A DNA stretch of 64,000 bases from Denitromonas sp. (lineage in GTDB: Bacteria; Pseudomonadota; Gammaproteobacteria; Burkholderiales; Rhodocyclaceae), in assembly GCF_034676725.1 (NCBI RefSeq), contig NZ_JAUCBR010000004.1, forward strand, positions 821,501-885,500. The letters are read 5' to 3'. The notes under the pieces are model-generated. The model saw only the letters and a program-made list of their open reading frames with translations. It searched no databases and was not told the origin of the DNA. Of this stretch, positions 19,813 through 28,556 are shown piece after piece. Each line of letters begins with the position of its first letter. Positions within the stretch are counted from its first letter, which is position 1. A program made the translations under genes and the position numbers.

Positions 19813-20421
19813 TCAGAATTCCATGCCGGCCATGGCCTGTATGCCAGCGGCAAAGGCGTGCTTGGTGAGCCCCATCTCGGTCACCGTGTCGGCGGCAGCC
19901 ACCAGCTCGGGCGGCGCGGCGCGGCCGGTGACCACCACATGCTGGTCGACCGGGCGGGCGAGCAGATCGGCCACCACGGTGTTGACGTCCAGATAGCCAT
20001 ACTTGAGCGCAATATTCAGCTCGTCGAGCACCACCAGGCCGACCGCCGGGTTCTCGAGCAACTGTTTGGCGACGGCCCAGGCCGCCTCGGCGCTGGCCAC
20101 ATCGCGGGCGCGATCCTGGGTCTCCCAGGTAAAACCATCGCCCATCACATGCCATTGCACCCGCGGCTGCTGGCGAAAGAAAGCCTCCTCGCCGGTGTCG
20201 GAGCGCCCCTTGATGAACTGCACCACCCCCACCTGCATGCCGTGGCCCAGGGCCCGGGCCACGAGGCCGAAACCGGCGCTGGACTTGCCCTTGCCGTTGC
20301 CGGTATTGACCAGCAGCACGCCGCGGGCGGTGTCGGCGGCAGCGATCTTTTCGTCGACGACGGCCTTCTTGCGGGCCATCCGGGCATTGTGGCGCGCGTC
20401 GCGCTCGGGGGTATCGGTCAT
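19813..20421 (-). CDS. cobO: Cob(I)yrinic acid a,c-diamide adenosyltransferase
   Basis: A 202-residue CobO/BtuR-type enzyme. The P-loop is GNGKGKSS (about residues 41-48), followed by GHGMQVGVVQFIKG, MGDGFTWETQ, LVVLDELNIALKYGYL and VVVTGRAAP, all family blocks. It transfers the adenosyl group from ATP to the corrin cobalt. Its start overlaps the btuF stop by 4 bases. In a salvage pathway it adenosylates imported corrinoids. Confidence 0.94.
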   Translation of the reverse strand: MTDTPERDARHNARMARKKAVVDEKIAAADTARGVLLVNTGNGKGKSSAGFGLVARALGHGMQVGVVQFIKGRSDTGEEAFFRQQPRVQWHVMGDGFTWETQDRARDVASAEAAWAVAKQLLENPAVGLVVLDELNIALKYGYLDVNTVVADLLARPVDQHVVVTGRAAPPELVAAADTVTEMGLTKHAFAAGIQAMAGMEF

Positions 20422-21227
20422 TGGGTGCGTTGCGCCCGCATGATGCGGGTGACGTCATCGAGGCCATCGATCATGCGGTGGCCGGGGTTGAGGAACTTGT
20501 CGCCGTCGAGCGCGATGAGCTTGAAGCCCTTCGCCTCGAGCACGACCTGGCATTCGGTGTCCGCCGCGCGATTGAAGGTGAACACGATGTCCGGCCGGGT
20601 CCGGGCGATCAGCTCGGGCAGGTCGGCCACCGCCTCGCCGGCGCGCACGGCCCGCACCCGCACGTCGTCTTCGACCACATCGAACCCGGCGGCCTGGAAC
20701 AGGTCGCCCAGCACATGCTTGCGGCCGTAGGAATACGCCGTGCCGGCGCAGGCGGTGAGCAACAGCACCCGCTCGCCACGCGCGCCGGTGTTCTTGGCGC
20801 GGGTGAACCAGCCGCGGCGGAAGCTCGACACCTTGCCGCCCTCGGGCGACTGGATCAGCAGCGAGAGGTCTTCGAGCATGGACTCGACCTCGAACATCGA
20901 GCCAAAGCCGCCCATGCGCACGCCGCGCGCCCCCGGCGGCACCGCGGCGGCGAAGACCGCCGCCTCGGCCATGTCGGCGCCGATCACCACATCGGGCTTG
21001 AGCGCGGCGATGGCCTTGGCGTCGGGGTCCATCACCCCGCCGGTACGCGGCAACGCCGGCTTGAAGCTGTCGTGGCGCGACACCCCCACGATGCACTCAC
21101 CCTGCCCCAGCCATTCAATCGCCATGGTCAGATACGGCGACTGGCTGACGATACGCGGGCACTCGGCAGCCTGCACCGCTGCCATGGCCAGCAGCCACAC
21201 GGCAATCATTCGCGACACGAAACGCAT
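20418..21227 (-). CDS. btuF: Corrinoid ABC transporter substrate-binding protein (BtuF-like)
   Basis: A 269-residue periplasmic binding protein with signal peptide MRFVSRMIAVWLLAMAAVQA. The fold is the helical-backbone class: CPRIVSQSPYLTMAIEWLG, GVSRHDSFKP, LKPDVVIGADMAEAA, and a C-terminal lobe RTRPDIVFTFNRAADTE. It captures B12 or cobinamide for BtuCD. GAGG at 21234-21237 with 6-base spacing favours the ATG at 21227; the ATG at 21239, which overlaps the btuD stop, is an alternative adding MRFV. Substrate is inferred from the riboswitch operon. Confidence 0.85.
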   Translation of the reverse strand: MRFVSRMIAVWLLAMAAVQAAECPRIVSQSPYLTMAIEWLGQGECIVGVSRHDSFKPALPRTGGVMDPDAKAIAALKPDVVIGADMAEAAVFAAAVPPGARGVRMGGFGSMFEVESMLEDLSLLIQSPEGGKVSSFRRGWFTRAKNTGARGERVLLLTACAGTAYSYGRKHVLGDLFQAAGFDVVEDDVRVRAVRAGEAVADLPELIARTRPDIVFTFNRAADTECQVVLEAKGFKLIALDGDKFLNPGHRMIDGLDDVTRIMRAQRTQ

Positions 21228-21235
21228 GACAAACC

Positions 21236-22009
21236 TCATTCAATCAGGAAGGCCACCTGGCCCTCGATCACATGACGGCGGAGCGGATGCCCGAACGCCG
21301 CGCTCAATACATCGGCCTGCAGCACCGCGTCGGCCGTGCCGGACACCATCTTGCCGCTGCCGTCGAGCAGCACCACATGGTCGGCAAAGCGCGCCGCCAG
21401 GTTCAGGTCGTGCAGCACCATCACCACCCCGGCGCCGGCCCGCGCCAACGCCGAGAAATGCGCCAGCACCGCCACCTGGTAATGCAGGTCGAGGTGCGAC
21501 AGCGGCTCGTCGAGCAGATACAGCTCGGGCTGCTGCGCCAGCAGGCTGGCAATGGCCAGGCGCTGCCGCTCGCCGCCCGACAGGGTGAGGATATTACGCG
21601 ACCCCATGTGATCGAGACCCATGCAGATCAATGATTCATGCGCAATGCGCAGATCGTCGCTGCTCTCCCACGCCCAGCGGCCCAGGTGCGGATGGCGACC
21701 GACCAGCGCGGTCTCCATCACCGTGGCGGCGAACCAGTCGGGCTGGGACTGCGGCTGCACGCCGCGCACCTGCGCCAGCTCACGCCCCGGCCACTCGGCC
21801 AGCGCCCGCCCCTGCAGGCGCACCTCGCCACGCTGCGCCTCGCGCAGGCCGGCCAGGGTGTGCAGCAAGGTCGTCTTGCCCGCGCCATTGGGGCCGAGCA
21901 GCACCAGCCGTTCGCCGGGCATCAGGCGCAGCGACAGGTCGCAGCAGATCCAGCGATCGCCGATCTGCACCGCCAGGCCGTCGGCCTCGAGCAAGGGGGT
22001 CGTTGTCAT
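21236..22009 (-). CDS. btuD: Corrinoid ABC transporter ATP-binding protein (BtuD-like)
   Basis: A 257-residue ATPase of the iron-siderophore/B12 importer class: Walker A GPNGAGKTT (about residue 40), Q-loop RGVQPQSQPDW, signature LSGGERQRLAIASLL, Walker B LYLLDEPLSHLD and switch VLHDLNLAARF. The start overlaps the btuC stop by 4 bases. It energises vitamin B12 import with BtuC and BtuF. Confidence 0.92.
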   Translation of the reverse strand: MTTTPLLEADGLAVQIGDRWICCDLSLRLMPGERLVLLGPNGAGKTTLLHTLAGLREAQRGEVRLQGRALAEWPGRELAQVRGVQPQSQPDWFAATVMETALVGRHPHLGRWAWESSDDLRIAHESLICMGLDHMGSRNILTLSGGERQRLAIASLLAQQPELYLLDEPLSHLDLHYQVAVLAHFSALARAGAGVVMVLHDLNLAARFADHVVLLDGSGKMVSGTADAVLQADVLSAAFGHPLRRHVIEGQVAFLIE

Positions 22010-23103
22010 CGCGGGTGCCGCACCAGCAGGAACAGGAACACCGGCACGCCGATCATCGCGGTCAGCACGCCGACCGGCAGCTGGATGGGCGCGACCAGCG
22101 TGCGCGCCGCGGTGTCGGCCAGCATCAGCAAGCCGCCACCGGCCAGCGCCGCCGCCGGCAGCAGGATGCGCTGGTCATTGCCCGTGGCCAGGCGCACCAG
22201 ATGCGGCACGATCAGCCCGACAAAGCCCACCAGCCCGACCAGCGTCACCGCGGTGGCGGTGAGCAGCGAAGCCAGCAGATACACCAGCAACCGCAGGCGG
22301 CGAGTGCGCACGCCAAGCGCGCGCGCACCCAGCTCGCCGCGCGCCAGCACATTCAGGTCACGCGCAAACGGCAGCGTCGCCAGCACACCGACGACCAGCA
22401 CCGCCAACGCCGGCCACGGCCGCGACGCCCCGGACACATCGCCGGTGAGCCAGAACAGCATCGACTGCACCCGCGTGTCGGTCGCCATCACCAGCATGAA
22501 CACCACCACCGCACCACAGCCGGCGGCGACGATGACGCCGGTGAGCAGCAACCGGGATTGCGTCCACGAGCCGTCGCCGCGCGACAGCCCGAACACCACC
22601 AGCATGGCCAGCGCCGCACCGGCAAAGGCCGCGCCGTCCACCAGCCAGGTGGCCGCGCCAAGCAAAATCGCCGACAACGCCCCGACCGCCGCGCCGCCGG
22701 AGATACCCAGCACATAGGGGTCGGCCAGCGGATTGCGCAGCAGCACCTGCATCAGCGCACCGGCCAAGGCCAGCAAGGCGCCGCTGGTGAAGGCGGCCAC
22801 CGCACGCGGCAGGCGCAGTTCGCGGATGACGGTGCCCAGCGTGCCGTCGGCCTGCCCGCCCAGCACGGCGAACACATCGCCCCAGCCGGCGTCCAGGCTG
22901 CCCGCGCGCAAGGCGAGCAGAAACGCGCCGACACTCCCGATCAGGAGACAGGCGAGCGTCAGGAAGGCGGATCGTCGGGCAAAGAACATTCCGGGGGGCA
23001 AGGTGCCGGCAGAGGCGGTCACCCTAGTGTCACCCGAAAATGACGCTGCCGCACGCGGAGGCGGTGCGGTGCCTGGCGACATCGGCAGCGTCCGGGCGCG
23101 CAT
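22006..23103 (-). CDS. btuC: Corrinoid ABC transporter permease (BtuC-like)
   Basis: A 365-residue FecCD-family permease with about ten helices. Typical blocks are RLPRAVAAFTSGALLALAGA, LRNPLADPYVLGISGGAAVG, WLTGDVSGASRPWP, ALGVRTRRLR, GFVGLIVPHLVRLATGNDQR and the C-terminal GVPVFLFLLVR. The ATG at 23103 shares its A with the btuB TGA stop, so coupling is tight; the first 38 residues are polar and an internal ATG (residue 39) could be the true start. Confidence 0.9.
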   Translation of the reverse strand: MRARTLPMSPGTAPPPRAAASFSGDTRVTASAGTLPPGMFFARRSAFLTLACLLIGSVGAFLLALRAGSLDAGWGDVFAVLGGQADGTLGTVIRELRLPRAVAAFTSGALLALAGALMQVLLRNPLADPYVLGISGGAAVGALSAILLGAATWLVDGAAFAGAALAMLVVFGLSRGDGSWTQSRLLLTGVIVAAGCGAVVVFMLVMATDTRVQSMLFWLTGDVSGASRPWPALAVLVVGVLATLPFARDLNVLARGELGARALGVRTRRLRLLVYLLASLLTATAVTLVGLVGFVGLIVPHLVRLATGNDQRILLPAAALAGGGLLMLADTAARTLVAPIQLPVGVLTAMIGVPVFLFLLVRHPR

Positions 23104-24938
23104 CAGCGCTTGGGCTGGTACTTGAGGGTCACGAACACGCTGCGCCCTTCCTGGTTGTAGAAGCGCGCGGTTTCGTATTCGTGGTCGAACACGTTGCCGA
23201 TCGTGCCCTGCAGGCGCCAGTCGGCGGCGAGCTTGTATTCGGCCCGCAGATCGACCACCCCGTAGCCGCCAAGACGATTGGTGTTGGCCACCTCGTCATA
23301 ACGGTGGCTGGCCGCCAGCACGGAGGCGCCAACGCTGAAGCGACCGTAGTCGCGATCGGCATCGACACGCAGCGTCTGCTTGGCGCGACGCGGCAGCAGG
23401 TTGCCGTCGTTCGCGCCGCCCGACGCATCGCGCGGATCGAGCAGGGTCACGCTGGTGCGCAGATCCCATTGCGCCAGCTGCGTGCCGAGCACGCCCTCGA
23501 CACCGCGAATGCGCGCTTCGCTGATGTTGTTGGCCTTGAACAGGCTGGCGTCGTAGCCGATCAGGTCATCCACATGCGTCTGGAACAGGTTGGCCGACCA
23601 ATACCCCCAGCCGGCCCGCCCCGACAGGCCAAACTCCACAGTGCGCGAGCGCTCGGGCTCCAGCTCGGTGTTACCGTAGAACGGGAAGTACAGCTCGTTG
23701 AACGTCGGTGCCTTGAAGGCCGTGCCGTAGCTGGCGGTCAGACGCAAGGCCTCCGATACGGTGTAGCCCCAGGCGATGGCGCCGGTGTTGTGACGGCCGT
23801 AACGCTCGTCGTCGTCGCTGCGCAGGCTGACCTGGTAGTCATGCCGGCCGATCGCCCCCTGGTAAAGCGCAAACACGCCGTCGTTGGTGCGCGAGCTTTC
23901 CGGGTAGGCGGTGGTGCTGGTGATTTCGTCGTCCTGGTGGTCCAGGCCGAAGGTGAGCAGGTGGTTCTCGTCCAGCGTGATGTCGTTCTGCCAGGACAGC
24001 GTGGTGCGCTCGGTGTCGAAGCTGCTCTTGAAGACATCGTCCTTGTAGTTGTTCGCGTTGTCGGTGCTGACACCGGCGCCAAGCGTCATCTTCCAGGCCG
24101 CCAGCGGCGAGAACGAGAAACGGCCGCCAAACACCTCCTGCACCGAATCGCTCTCGTTCTGGGACGAGCCGTCGAAGTCAGAGGTGGCCTGCGTGCGCAT
24201 CCAGTTCACATTGACCTCGGCACCGCCATCAAAGCGGTAGCCGGCGCGCACCGAGCCGGACAGGTTCTGGTAGCCGTCACGATCGGGTTCGTTGGTGAAG
24301 CACCCGCCCTTGCCCGCCGCCTCGGCACGGCAGGCGTTGAAGCCGTCGGTCGCATCATGCGACAGGTTCAGGCTCACCCAGCCCTGGTCGCCACCGCCAT
24401 CGAGGCCGAAAGTCGCCTTGCGCACGCCCTTGCTGCCGAAACCGACGCTGCCGCTGGGGCGGAGCGCGCCGCCGCCACGCTTGGTGAAGATCTGGATCAC
24501 GCCACCGATGGCCTCGGAGCCATACAGGCTCGAACGCGGGCCGCGGACGATCTCGATACGCTCGATCATGTCGACCGGCATGTCCTGGAAGGCGGCCGAC
24601 CCGGCGGTCGCCGAACCGACCTTGACGCCGTCGATCAGCACCACCACATGGTCGGATTCGGTGCCGCGCATGAACACCGAGGTCTGCTTGCCGCGACCGC
24701 CGTTGTTGGTCAGCGACAGACCCGCCTGACCGCGCAGCAGGTCCGGCACCGAACGCGCCTGCAGGCGCTCGATGTCGGCCTGGGTGATCACCGTCACCGC
24801 AGCCAGCGACTCATCGACGGTGCGCGCGGTACGCGTGGCGGTCACCACCACCGTATCGCCGACCGCATCGGCCGCCATCGAAACCAAAGGAAAGGCACAG
24901 GACACCGCCAGCGCGGCGGCAGACAGACAAAGACGCAC
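23103..24938 (-). CDS. btuB: TonB-dependent vitamin B12 receptor
   Basis: A 611-residue outer-membrane receptor. GTG start with GGGAG at 24946-24950 and a signal peptide ending VSMAAD. The TonB box region is DTVVVTATRTART, then the plug (IERLQARSVPDLLRGQAGLSL, RGTESDHVVVLIDGVKVGS, IERIEIVRGPRSSLYGSEAI) and a 22-strand-type barrel ending in aromatic/basic FVTLKYQPKR. It moves cobalamin across the outer membrane using TonB energy. A cobalamin riboswitch lies in its leader. The frame extends upstream of the GTG into the riboswitch, which I take as chance. Confidence 0.94.
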   Translation of the reverse strand: MRLCLSAAALAVSCAFPLVSMAADAVGDTVVVTATRTARTVDESLAAVTVITQADIERLQARSVPDLLRGQAGLSLTNNGGRGKQTSVFMRGTESDHVVVLIDGVKVGSATAGSAAFQDMPVDMIERIEIVRGPRSSLYGSEAIGGVIQIFTKRGGGALRPSGSVGFGSKGVRKATFGLDGGGDQGWVSLNLSHDATDGFNACRAEAAGKGGCFTNEPDRDGYQNLSGSVRAGYRFDGGAEVNVNWMRTQATSDFDGSSQNESDSVQEVFGGRFSFSPLAAWKMTLGAGVSTDNANNYKDDVFKSSFDTERTTLSWQNDITLDENHLLTFGLDHQDDEITSTTAYPESSRTNDGVFALYQGAIGRHDYQVSLRSDDDERYGRHNTGAIAWGYTVSEALRLTASYGTAFKAPTFNELYFPFYGNTELEPERSRTVEFGLSGRAGWGYWSANLFQTHVDDLIGYDASLFKANNISEARIRGVEGVLGTQLAQWDLRTSVTLLDPRDASGGANDGNLLPRRAKQTLRVDADRDYGRFSVGASVLAASHRYDEVANTNRLGGYGVVDLRAEYKLAADWRLQGTIGNVFDHEYETARFYNQEGRSVFVTLKYQPKR

Positions 24939-25064
24939 GAGAACACTCCCTGGCACGCCGGACGACCCCGTCCGACCATGCAAACGCAAAGAAAATGGCG
25001 TACCGACGAGAGTGAAACAGGCATGACGCACCCGTGACCGCCCCCCGCGGCACTTCCGCTTGTG

Positions 25065-25280
25065 CAGTTCCGGGCCGGTATCCGGGCTCATGGTTGCGCG
25101 CAGTATTGCTTGCGCCGGGGGCATCGCCTTCCCAGATCCGAAGACCCAGTGGCGGTTGGATGCGCCTTGTCACCACTTACCGTTGCGGGGGCAGCACAGG
25201 CCTTGCAAGACGCGGTTGAAGCGCCTCGCGCACCTGTTTCCCGTTTATCCCGCGAATGGATGCATTCGCAGGCACCTGAA
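25065..25280 (-). promoter_or_regulatory. Cobalamin riboswitch in the btuB leader
   Basis: Read on the minus strand the region shows, in order, GGTGCC (25276-25271), GGGAAACAGGTG, GCTGCCCCCGCAAC, the conserved CCACTG and GGGAAGGC elements, and the B12 box AGCCCGGATACCGGCC (25088-25073). These are the defining conserved blocks of the AdoCbl-class riboswitch. Between it and the btuB GTG a hairpin CGGACG-ACCC-CGTCCG (24959-24974) lies just before the ribosome-binding site. Bound cobalamin should lower expression of the whole btuB-C-D-F-cobO-cobA operon. Confidence 0.93.
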
Positions 25281-25354
25281 ACATGCGTTTGCCCGCAGTG
25301 GCGGGCAGTCGGCAATAATACACCGGTTACCCCCGCTTGTGCGACGCACCAACC

Positions 25355-25912
25355 ATGCCCACTGAACTGATCCTCGGCGGCGCCCGCTCGGGCAAGAGCC
25401 GTCTGGCCGAACAACGCGCCATCGACCACGGCGGACCGGTCACCGTCATCGCCACCGCCGAGGCGGGCGACGACGAAATGACCGCGCGCATCGCCCGCCA
25501 CCGCGCCGACCGTCCCGGCCACTGGCACACCATCGAGGCTCCCACCGAACTGGCCCAGACCCTGCACCGCGCCGCCTCGGCCAACGGCTGCCTGATCGTC
25601 GATTGCCTCACCCTGTGGCTGTCGAATCTGCTGATGGCCGACGCGGCCGACCTGCGCGCCCCGCACGACGCCGACGCCCTGCCCCGCTGGCAGCGCGAAC
25701 ACGCCGCCTTGCTGGCCACGCTGCCGACCCTGCCCGGCACGACGGTGCTGGTGGCCAATGAGGTCGGCCTCGGCCTGGTGCCCGACTCGCCGCTGGGCCG
25801 GCTGTTCCGCGACGAAGCCGGCCGCCTCAACCAGTCCGTTGCCGCGACCTGCGACCGGGTGACCCTGGTCGCCGCCGGCCTGCCGCTGACGCTCAAGGCA
25901 CCGCCGGCCTGA
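25355..25912 (+). CDS. cobU: Adenosylcobinamide kinase / guanylyltransferase
   Basis: A 185-residue CobU/CobP enzyme: P-loop ILGGARSGKSRLAE at residues 5-18, TVIATAEAGDDEMTARIARH, HWHTIEAP, DCLTLWLSNLL and LVANEVGLGLVPDSPLGRLF. It phosphorylates adenosylcobinamide and attaches GMP. Start at 25355 (MPTEL); two codons-long extension upstream lacks similarity. It opens the plus-strand nucleotide-loop genes, divergent from the riboswitch operon by about 75 bases. Confidence 0.95.
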   Translation: MPTELILGGARSGKSRLAEQRAIDHGGPVTVIATAEAGDDEMTARIARHRADRPGHWHTIEAPTELAQTLHRAASANGCLIVDCLTLWLSNLLMADAADLRAPHDADALPRWQREHAALLATLPTLPGTTVLVANEVGLGLVPDSPLGRLFRDEAGRLNQSVAATCDRVTLVAAGLPLTLKAPPA

Positions 25913-25961
25913 GCCGGACCACGTGCTACCATCCGCCCGACTTTCGACGAATCCTGCCCAT

Positions 25962-26996
25962 ATGTCCTACGCCATCTCTCCGCTCGACGCGACGCTCGTC
26001 GACGCCCTGCGTGCCAAAATTGACGGCAAGACCAAGCCGCTCGGCGCCCTCGGCCGCATCGAACTGCTGGCCCTGCAGATCGGGCGCATCCAGCAGACGC
26101 TGAACCCGGTACTGAACCAGTCGCAGATCCTCGTGTTTGCGGGCGATCACGGCGCGGCCCGCGCGGGCGTGTCCGCCTACCCGCAGGATGTCACCTGGCA
26201 GATGGTCGAGAACTTCCTCGCCGGCGGCGCGGCCATCAACGTCTTCGCCCGCCAGATGCGCCTCGGCCTGCGCATTGTCGACGCCGGCGTGGCCCACGAC
26301 TTCGGCCCGCGCGAGGGGCTGATCAACGGCAAGGTCGCCCCCGGCACGGCCAACTACATCGAACAGCCGGCGATGACGCCCGCCCAGTGCGACAAGGCGC
26401 TGCGCTTTGGCCGCGAGCTGGCGCACCGCATCGCCGAGCGCGGCGGCAACACGGTCGGCTTTGGCGAGATGGGCATCGGCAACACCGCCTCGGCCTCGCT
26501 CATCACCCATGCCCTCACCGGCGTGCCACTGCCGCAGGTGGTCGGCCGCGGCACCGGTCTGGACGACGCCGGCCTCGACCGCAAGCAGGCGCTGCTCGGC
26601 GCCGCGCTGGCCCGTGGCGGCCGGCCAACCGACCCGCTGGCCGTACTGGCCGAATACGGCGGTTTCGAGATCGCCATGATGGCCGGCGCCATGCTCGGCG
26701 CCGCCGAGAAACGCATGGTGCTGGTGATTGACGGCTTCATCGTCACCGCCGCCCTGCTCGTGGCACAGGCCATTGCCCCGGCCATCACCGACTACTGCGT
26801 GTTTGCCCACCGCTCCGAAGAAGCCGGCCACATCGCCCAGCTGCGCCACCTCAACGCCTCGCCGCTGCTCGACCTCGGCCTGCGCCTGGGCGAAGGCACC
26901 GGCGCCGCGCTGGCCTGGCCGCTGCTGCAGGCGGCCGTGGCCATGCTCAACGACATGGCCAGCTTCGAGTCGGCCGGCGTCAGCGGAAAAGCGTGA
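25962..26996 (+). CDS. cobT: Nicotinate-nucleotide:dimethylbenzimidazole phosphoribosyltransferase
   Basis: A 344-residue CobT. Family blocks: KTKPLGALGRIELLALQIG, ILVFAGDHGAARAGVSAYPQ, GGAAINVFARQ, VDAGVAHDF, GFGEMGIGNTASASL and the C-terminal LRLGEGTGAALAWPLLQAA that contains the catalytic glutamate. It makes alpha-ribazole phosphate, the lower ligand precursor. A 49-base gap separates it from cobU. Confidence 0.95.
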   Translation: MSYAISPLDATLVDALRAKIDGKTKPLGALGRIELLALQIGRIQQTLNPVLNQSQILVFAGDHGAARAGVSAYPQDVTWQMVENFLAGGAAINVFARQMRLGLRIVDAGVAHDFGPREGLINGKVAPGTANYIEQPAMTPAQCDKALRFGRELAHRIAERGGNTVGFGEMGIGNTASASLITHALTGVPLPQVVGRGTGLDDAGLDRKQALLGAALARGGRPTDPLAVLAEYGGFEIAMMAGAMLGAAEKRMVLVIDGFIVTAALLVAQAIAPAITDYCVFAHRSEEAGHIAQLRHLNASPLLDLGLRLGEGTGAALAWPLLQAAVAMLNDMASFESAGVSGKA

Positions 26997-27005
26997 CGAG
27001 GGTGA

Positions 27006-27082
27006 AGGGCCCCCACGCTCACATTCGTTCGCTGCCCCCCGAGGGGGCCGCGCCCTCCTTGGGGCGGCCCGGCGGAGGGCGG
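27006..27082. repeat. GC-rich intergenic repeat between cobT and cobS
   Basis: The segment reads AGGGCCCCCACGCTC, TTCGTTCGCTGCCCCC, GAGGGGGC, CCTTGGGGCGGCCCGG and GCGGAGGGCGG. It resembles a dispersed intergenic repeat common in betaproteobacteria (recollection, not checked). The inner CCCCCCGAGGGGG can pair. The 158-base gap holds nothing else. Confidence 0.5.
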
Positions 27083-27154
27083 TGGGCGGCGTGTGCCGTT
27101 CGCAGTGGCGTTCATCGCCATGGCGCCGTCCGGTGACCCGGAGACGCTGACCTC

Positions 27155-27925
27155 GTGCGCTACCAGCTCGAACTCTTCTTCACCGCCCTCGGCTTCTTCA
27201 CCCGCATTCCGGTGCCGGGCTGGGTGCCCTACTCGCCCGAGCGGCTCAACCATGCCGCGCGCTACTTTCCCTGGGTCGGCCTCGTCGTCGGCGCGGCCGG
27301 CGCGGCGGTGTTCTGGTTTGCCCGCCAGTGGCTGCCCGCCAGCCTGTCGGTGATCCTGTCGATGGCGGCCACCATCCGCCTCACCGGCGCCTTCCATGAA
27401 GACGGCTGGGCCGACGCCTGCGACGGCCTCGGCGGCGGCTGGGAAAAGTCGCAGGTGCTCAGCATCATGAAAGACTCGCGCATCGGCAGCTATGGGGCGA
27501 CCGGCCTGGTGCTGATGCTGCTGGCCAAGGCGGCCGCGCTGGTCGAGATCGCCGCCCACGGCATCCCGCATGCCGTCGTCGCCATGATCGTTGCCCACAC
27601 CCTCTCGCGCCTCGCCTCCACCAGCCTGATCCACACGCTGAGCTATGTGCGCGAGGACGAAACCAGCAAGTCCAAGCCGCTGGCCAAGCAACTGAGCCGC
27701 ATGGAGCTGTGGATCGCCGGCGCCGGCGGCCTGCTGCCCTTGCTGCTGCTCGGCCCCGTCGAAGCGCTCGGCGCCGTGGTCGCGGTGATCATCGTCACCG
27801 CCTGGGCGGCGCGCATCTTCGTGCGCCGCCTCGGCGGCTACACCGGCGACTGCCTCGGCGCGGCACAACAGGCCAGCGAACTGGCCACCTATCTCGGAAT
27901 CCTGATCGCATGGAACTCTATCTGA
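27155..27925 (+). CDS. cobS: Adenosylcobinamide-GDP ribazoletransferase (cobalamin synthase)
   Basis: A 256-residue integral membrane enzyme with about six helices. The start is GTG, with GGAGA 10 bases upstream. Blocks: FFTALGFFTRIPVPGW, LNHAARYFPWVGLVVGA, FHEDGWADACDGLGGGW (metal-binding acidic motif), VLSIMKDSRIGSYGA and GGYTGDCLGAAQQASEL near the C-terminus. It joins AdoCbi-GDP and alpha-ribazole (phosphate). Its end overlaps cobC by 16 bases. Confidence 0.94.
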   Translation: MRYQLELFFTALGFFTRIPVPGWVPYSPERLNHAARYFPWVGLVVGAAGAAVFWFARQWLPASLSVILSMAATIRLTGAFHEDGWADACDGLGGGWEKSQVLSIMKDSRIGSYGATGLVLMLLAKAAALVEIAAHGIPHAVVAMIVAHTLSRLASTSLIHTLSYVREDETSKSKPLAKQLSRMELWIAGAGGLLPLLLLGPVEALGAVVAVIIVTAWAARIFVRRLGGYTGDCLGAAQQASELATYLGILIAWNSI

Positions 27926-28458
27926 TCCGCCACCCACGGCCCGACGTGGCGCCCGGCGTGTGCTACGGCCAGACCGACGTCGGCCTGGCCGAATCCGCCA
28001 CCGACGTGGCCGAGCGCCTCAAGCCACTGCTACCGGCCGATTACCGCCTGCACAGCAGCCCGCTGCAACGCGCACACCGCCTGGCCACCGAACTGGGCGA
28101 ACCGGCGGTCGACGCGCGCCTGCAGGAAATCAGCTTTGGTCAATGGGAAGGGCAGACCTTCGAATCCATCGGCGACGCCATCGACGACTGGTCGAAAGAC
28201 CCGCTCAACTTCCGCCCGCCCGGCGGCGAAACCCCGCTGGAGATGGCCGCCCGCGTGCGCGCCTGGATGGAAGCCGCGCTCGACCCCGAGGCCGCTGCGC
28301 ATGTGGTGGTCGGCCACGGTGGCCCCCTGCGGGTCATCGCCGGGCAGTTGCTCGGGCTGGCGCCGGATCGCTGGCTGAGCCTCGACTTTGCCTGCGGCCA
28401 GGCCACCCGGCTGGACATCCATGCCTGGGGCGTGGCGCTCAAGTGGTTCAACCGGTAG
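27910..28458 (+). CDS. cobC: Alpha-ribazole phosphatase, histidine phosphatase family
   Basis: A 182-residue phosphoglycerate-mutase-like protein. The catalytic RHP is in MELYLIRHPRPD, with further active-site parts in SSPLQRAHRLATEL, QEISFGQWEGQTFESIGD and VVVGHGGPLRVIAGQL. Context (overlap with cobS) makes it the phosphatase for the B12 lower-ligand step; sequence alone would only give a histidine phosphatase. The start is the first ATG inside the overlap. Confidence 0.88.
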   Translation: MELYLIRHPRPDVAPGVCYGQTDVGLAESATDVAERLKPLLPADYRLHSSPLQRAHRLATELGEPAVDARLQEISFGQWEGQTFESIGDAIDDWSKDPLNFRPPGGETPLEMAARVRAWMEAALDPEAAAHVVVGHGGPLRVIAGQLLGLAPDRWLSLDFACGQATRLDIHAWGVALKWFNR

Positions 28459-28556
28459 CTGCGGCGGGGCTCCGGTATACTCCGCCCCTGATCCGCGCCA
28501 TTGACCGGCGCCACGCGGCGAGCCCTGTCGCGTGCCAAACGCTTTTTGAGCACTGA

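Noticed and set aside
24939..25124. Longer BtuB reading from an ATG at 25124
   Set aside because: That stretch is the riboswitch tail; the GTG at 24938 has GGGAG and a proper signal peptide.
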